In this document: in pieces, positions 61,556 through 64,000 of the stretch
Position numbering within the stretch: position 1 is the stretch's first letter
Layout: each line of letters begins with the position of its first letter
Assembly (NCBI RefSeq): GCF_006716745.1
Contig: NZ_VFPP01000001.1
Location: forward strand, 3,534,001 to 3,598,000
DNA: 64,000 nt
Direction: 5' to 3'
Source of the DNA: Saccharothrix saharensis
GTDB taxonomy: Bacteria > Actinomycetota > Actinomycetes > Mycobacteriales > Pseudonocardiaceae
Translations under genes and position numbers: made by a program
The notes under the pieces: model-generated
The model's input: only the letters and a program-made list of their open reading frames with translations
What the model was told of the DNA's origin: nothing
Databases searched by the model: none

Positions 61556-62097
61556 GTCAGGGCGATGAACTCGTCCATGGCGGCGTTGACGGCGGCCAGG
61601 TCGTCGGTGGCGATCAGGTCCAGCAGGAGGCCGCGGGCGACGGCCAGACCAAGGCGGGCACGCGCCGCGGCGACGGCGGGCGGGTGGCCGAGGGCGCGCT
61701 GGACGGCGGCCACCGGTTCCAGCCAGTCGGTGACGATGCCGTCCAACAGCGGCGTCACGCCGGGACGGCCCTGGGCGGCCTGGGCGTAGAGCTCGAAGAA
61801 CAGGCGTTCGTGGGCGCGCAGGGCAGGGTCGGTGAGCGTGCGCCAGAACGCGCGGGCGGCCTCGGCCGGGTCGTCGGTCGGCAGGGACGCCAGCACGGCC
61901 CGCTGCTTCGCCTCGACCGCCCGCACGACCTCCACCAGCAGACCCTCCATCGAGCCGAAGTGGTAGATCAGCATCCGGTGGCTCGTGCCCACCGCCTCGG
62001 CCAGCCCGCGCAGGCTCACGTCCGCCAAGCCGTGCGACGCCAGGTGCTCGACGACCGCGGTGAGCAGGCGCTGACGTGCGGCCCCTTGTTCCGTCAT
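61546..62097 (-). CDS. TetR-family regulator of the SRPBCC divergon
   Basis: A 183-residue repressor: LLTAVVEHLASHGLADVSLR and GLAEAVGTSHRMLIYHFGSM form the HTH; the C-terminal domain is helical (LFFELYAQAAQGRPGVTPLL). ATG 62097 was chosen since TACCAT (62105-62110, minus strand) is 7 nt upstream, and the longer frame reads through the operator palindromes. The start codon is next to GTACC-N4-GGTAC operators, so autorepression is very likely. The last codons lie inside the repeat block. It probably responds to an acyl or polyketide-like ligand, judged only from its divergent partner. Confidence 0.87.
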   Translation of the reverse strand: MTEQGAARQRLLTAVVEHLASHGLADVSLRGLAEAVGTSHRMLIYHFGSMEGLLVEVVRAVEAKQRAVLASLPTDDPAEAARAFWRTLTDPALRAHERLFFELYAQAAQGRPGVTPLLDGIVTDWLEPVAAVQRALGHPPAVAAARARLGLAVARGLLLDLIATDDLAAVNAAMDEFIALTTP

Positions 62098-62127
62098 GTA
62101 CCAAATGGTACATGTACCACATGGTAC
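62098..62127. promoter_or_regulatory. tandem palindromic operator covering two divergent starts
   Basis: GTACCAAATGGTAC (62098-62111) and GTACCACATGGTAC (62114-62127): two 14-bp palindromes with GTACC-N4-GGTAC, centres 16 bp apart. The first abuts the TetR start codon on the minus strand and the second contains the ATG (62121) of the plus-strand gene; both -10-like hexamers (TACCAT minus, TACATG plus) lie inside. Confidence 0.85.
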
Positions 62128-62555
62128 AACGAGTGGACGTGCGGGTCCGCAGTGAAGCACCCCCGGAACGGGTTTACCGCCTGGTCGCGGACGGTTCGAC
62201 GTGGCCGAGCTGGTCGCCGGTCGTGCGGTACGAGCGGGAACGGGCCGGTGACGCGAATGGGGTCGGCGAAGTGCGGGTATTCCACAACCAAGGCCGCAAG
62301 GCGCTGACGAGGGAGGAGGTCGTCGAACTGACGCCGAACCGGCGGGTGGGCTACACCCTGCTCTCGGGTCTCGCCATCAGGGACTACCGGGCGTTCATCG
62401 ACCTCACGCCGGACGGCGACGGGACCGCGATCCGCTGGCACTCGTCGTTCGAGCCGAAGGCGCGGGGGACGGGGTGGCTCTACCGCCTGGTGCTCCAAGC
62501 CGTGATCTCGCGTTACGCCAAGGGCTTGGCCGCGCACGCCGCGGTGGGGAACTGA
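62121..62555 (+). CDS. SRPBCC (START/Bet v1-like) family protein
   Basis: A 144-residue hydrophobic-pocket protein: VDVRVRSEAPPERVYRLVAD, WPSWSPVVRYERERAG, TREEVVELTPNRRVGYTLLS, DLTPDGDGTAIRWHSSFEPK and a long C-terminal helix (LYRLVLQAVISRYAKGLAAH) match the polyketide cyclase/dehydrase branch of SRPBCC. ATG 62121 lies inside the operator; GTG 62133 is the alternative. Its divergent TetR gene starts only 23 nt away. It probably binds or modifies a lipophilic molecule that is also the TetR ligand. Confidence 0.82.
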   Translation: MVQRVDVRVRSEAPPERVYRLVADGSTWPSWSPVVRYERERAGDANGVGEVRVFHNQGRKALTREEVVELTPNRRVGYTLLSGLAIRDYRAFIDLTPDGDGTAIRWHSSFEPKARGTGWLYRLVLQAVISRYAKGLAAHAAVGN

Positions 62556-62623
62556 GGTTTTCCACACCCGGGTGTGCGGCAGGCTTCATGGCGACGGCAT
62601 CGGCGCGTTCGTAACTTGGCATC

Positions 62624-63244
62624 ATGGACGTCGTCTCGTGGGTCACCGACATGATGGAAGCGCTCGGCGCGCCCGGCGCCGGGATCGCGATCGCGCTGGA
62701 GAACCTGTTCCCGCCCCTGCCCAGCGAGCTGTTCCTGCCCCTGGCGGGCTTCACCGCGAGCCAGGGCAAGATGAACCTGCTCGCCGCGATCCTGTGGACC
62801 ACCACCGGGTCGGTCGCCGGCGCGCTCGCGCTGTACTACCTCGGCGCACTGCTCGGTCGTGACCGGATCAGGGCCATCGCCCAACGCCTGCCGCTGGTCG
62901 ACGTGTCCGATGTGGACCGCACCGAGCAGTGGTTCGCCCGGCACGGCAAGGCGACGGTGTTCTTCGGCCGCATGGTGCCGATCTTCCGCAGCCTCATCTC
63001 CATCCCCGCGGGCGTCGAGCGCATGCCCCTGCCCAGCTTCCTGCTGCTCACCGCGGCCGGCAGCCTGATCTGGAACTCCGCGCTCATCCTCGCCGGGTAC
63101 GTGCTGGGCGAGAACTACCACCTGATCGACCAGTACATGGGCGTCGTGTCGAAGGTCGTGATCGGCCTGGTCGTGGTGGCTGTCGCGTGGTTCGTCGTGT
63201 CACGCCTGTCCCGGCAGAAGAAGAAGGCTCAGACCCGCAAGTAG
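62624..63244 (+). CDS. DedA-family membrane protein
   Basis: A 206-residue protein of the DedA/SNARE-associated type: GAGIAIALENLFPPLPSELF with the conserved E-x-x-x-P-P-x-P-S-E membrane re-entrant motif, LYYLGALLGRDRIRA, FARHGKATVFFGRMVPIFRS with the G-R-x-x-P-x-x-R motif, and a final helix (VVIGLVVVAVAWFVVSRL). DedA proteins act as polyprenyl- or phospholipid flippases and support membrane energisation. ATG 62624 is 6 nt after TAACTT (62612-62617). Its end overlaps the convergent response-regulator gene by 16 nt. Confidence 0.9.
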   Translation: MDVVSWVTDMMEALGAPGAGIAIALENLFPPLPSELFLPLAGFTASQGKMNLLAAILWTTTGSVAGALALYYLGALLGRDRIRAIAQRLPLVDVSDVDRTEQWFARHGKATVFFGRMVPIFRSLISIPAGVERMPLPSFLLLTAAGSLIWNSALILAGYVLGENYHLIDQYMGVVSKVVIGLVVVAVAWFVVSRLSRQKKKAQTRK

Positions 63245-63867
63245 CGCAGGATCGCCAGCACGCGCCGACTGTAGCCGTCCACATCGGACAGGCCGAGCTT
63301 GTCGAAGATCGAGTTGATGTGCTTCTCCACCGCGCTGCGCGACACGTGCAGGCGGGACCCGATGGCGTTGTTCGTGTGCCCCTCGGCCATGAGCCCCAGC
63401 ACCTGGCGCTCCCGCTCGGTCAGCACGTCCAGCGGGTGGCTCGTGCGGGCCAGCAGCCGCCGCACCACCTCCGGGTCGAACGCCACGTCGCCCGCGCCGA
63501 CCCGGCGCAACGCGTCGAGGAACTCCTCCACCTGCACGACGCGGTCCTTGAGCAGGTAGCCCACGCCGTCGGCGTGCTCGGTGAGCAGGTCGACGGCGTA
63601 GCGCTGCTCGACGTACTGCGACAGCACCAGCACACCGACACCGGGGAACCGCCGGCGGATCTCCAACGCGGCCTTCAGGCCCTCGTCGGAGTTCGTCGGC
63701 GGCATCCGCACGTCGGTCACCACGACGTCCGGCACGTGCGCCGCCACAGCACTGACCAGCGCTTCCGCGTCACCGACGGCGGCGAGCACGTCGTGCCCCT
63801 CCTCGACGAGCAGCCGCACGAGCCCTTCGCGCAGCAACGTCGAGTCCTCGGCCAGGATCACCCGCAC
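63229..63867 (-). CDS. NarL/LuxR-type response regulator
   Basis: A 212-residue two-domain regulator. Receiver: MRVILAEDSTLLREGLVRLL with the acidic pair, phosphoacceptor Asp52 in DVVVTDVRMPP, and the lysine in GVGYLLKDR. Output: LTERERQVLGLMAEGHTNNA and IGSRLHVSRSAVEKHINSIF, a LuxR HTH. GTG 63867 overlaps the upstream kinase stop by 10 nt, so both are translated from one mRNA. Neighbouring DedA on the opposite strand does not identify the target; signal unknown. Confidence 0.93.
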   Translation of the reverse strand: MRVILAEDSTLLREGLVRLLVEEGHDVLAAVGDAEALVSAVAAHVPDVVVTDVRMPPTNSDEGLKAALEIRRRFPGVGVLVLSQYVEQRYAVDLLTEHADGVGYLLKDRVVQVEEFLDALRRVGAGDVAFDPEVVRRLLARTSHPLDVLTERERQVLGLMAEGHTNNAIGSRLHVSRSAVEKHINSIFDKLGLSDVDGYSRRVLAILRYLRV

Positions 63868-64000
63868 GGCACCTCCGCGGTGATCACCGTCGGGCCGCCG
63901 GCCGGGCTGGTCACGTCGAACGCGCCGTCCAGCGCGAGCACCCGCCGGGACAGCCCGGCCAGCCCACCGCCCGCCGGGTCGGCTCCCCCGACGCCGTCGT
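63858..64000 (-). CDS. C-terminal end of a sensor histidine kinase (NarL-type partner), cut by the window edge
   Basis: Only the last 46 codons are visible on the minus strand. They read DGVGGADPAGGGLAGLSRRV, LALDGAFDVTSPAGGPTVIT and AEVPCG, matching the end of the HATPase domain (N/G boxes D-x-G-G-A and G-L-A-G-L) of HPK7-type histidine kinases. The stop (63858-63860) overlaps the response-regulator start by 10 nt. The sensor part lies outside the window. Confidence 0.85.
   Translation of the reverse strand, partial: DGVGGADPAGGGLAGLSRRVLALDGAFDVTSPAGGPTVITAEVPCG

Overview
The window is high-GC actinobacterial DNA: many GTG and a few TTG starts, GTGA start/stop overlaps, long shadow frames, and an isolated type VII (ESX) secretion substrate set of the PE/DUF3558/PPE/EspG type. 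Together with fused SecDF, MurT/GatD, CobW-type and DUF2786/DUF3618 proteins, this points to a filamentous member of the Pseudonocardiales (Saccharothrix/Lentzea/Actinosynnema-like). That placement is inference from gene content; no rRNA is present.

Layout. 1-8.2 kb: end of a family A DNA polymerase, a secreted GH16 glucanase-type enzyme behind a LacI-type operator, an AraC-type regulator, a toroid-repeat protein, the PE-like/lipoprotein/PPE-like/EspG cassette and a lactate 2-monooxygenase-like flavoenzyme. 8.2-13.6 kb: a decayed antiporter, fused SecDF with a small exported partner, a TPR membrane protein, and a MarR regulator with a large inverted-repeat operator, a divergent micro-ORF and a decayed FAD oxidoreductase. 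14-18.8 kb: a leaderless operon of a double SDR reductase, an acyl-AMP ligase and a LuxR-type regulator. 19-29 kb: bacterial PH proteins, GlxA-type regulator, MFS carrier, HerA-like ATPase, oligoribonuclease, tRNA-His, ABC-F ATPase, L,D-transpeptidase, tRNA-Lys.

29-38.7 kb is the DNA-transaction region: a DUF2786 protein, an unrecognised protein under a RecA-NDp/PafBC-type DNA-damage promoter, a Vsr endonuclease, a DNA-cytosine methyltransferase, a second gene with a near-match to the same damage promoter, a GlsB-type membrane protein, and a SNF2 ATPase/SWIM zinc-finger pair. 38.7-47.4 kb: MoaD-like/Asp-box pair, long acyl-CoA dehydrogenase, cold-shock protein, a small protein with a RHIM-like amyloid motif next to a membrane protein, an HxlR/DUF899 divergon with twin palindromes, and an orphan sugar-binding lipoprotein. 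47.4-55.8 kb is envelope and housekeeping: fused alpha-beta glycyl-tRNA synthetase, LCP ligase, SanA/YdcF protein, XRE regulator, MurT/GatD lipid II amidation. 55.8-64 kb: two sites of a dispersed palindromic repeat, a flavin monooxygenase/TetR divergon, an LPXTG-like surface protein, a tRNA with anticodon TAG, a CobW-type GTPase, a TetR/SRPBCC divergon whose tandem operator covers the start region of both genes, DedA, and a NarL-type two-component pair running off the end.

A recurring feature is the leaderless start: in at least a dozen genes a -10-like hexamer lies 6-7 nt before the start codon. This helped decide several starts. No CRISPR array, insertion sequence, prophage or integrase was seen.
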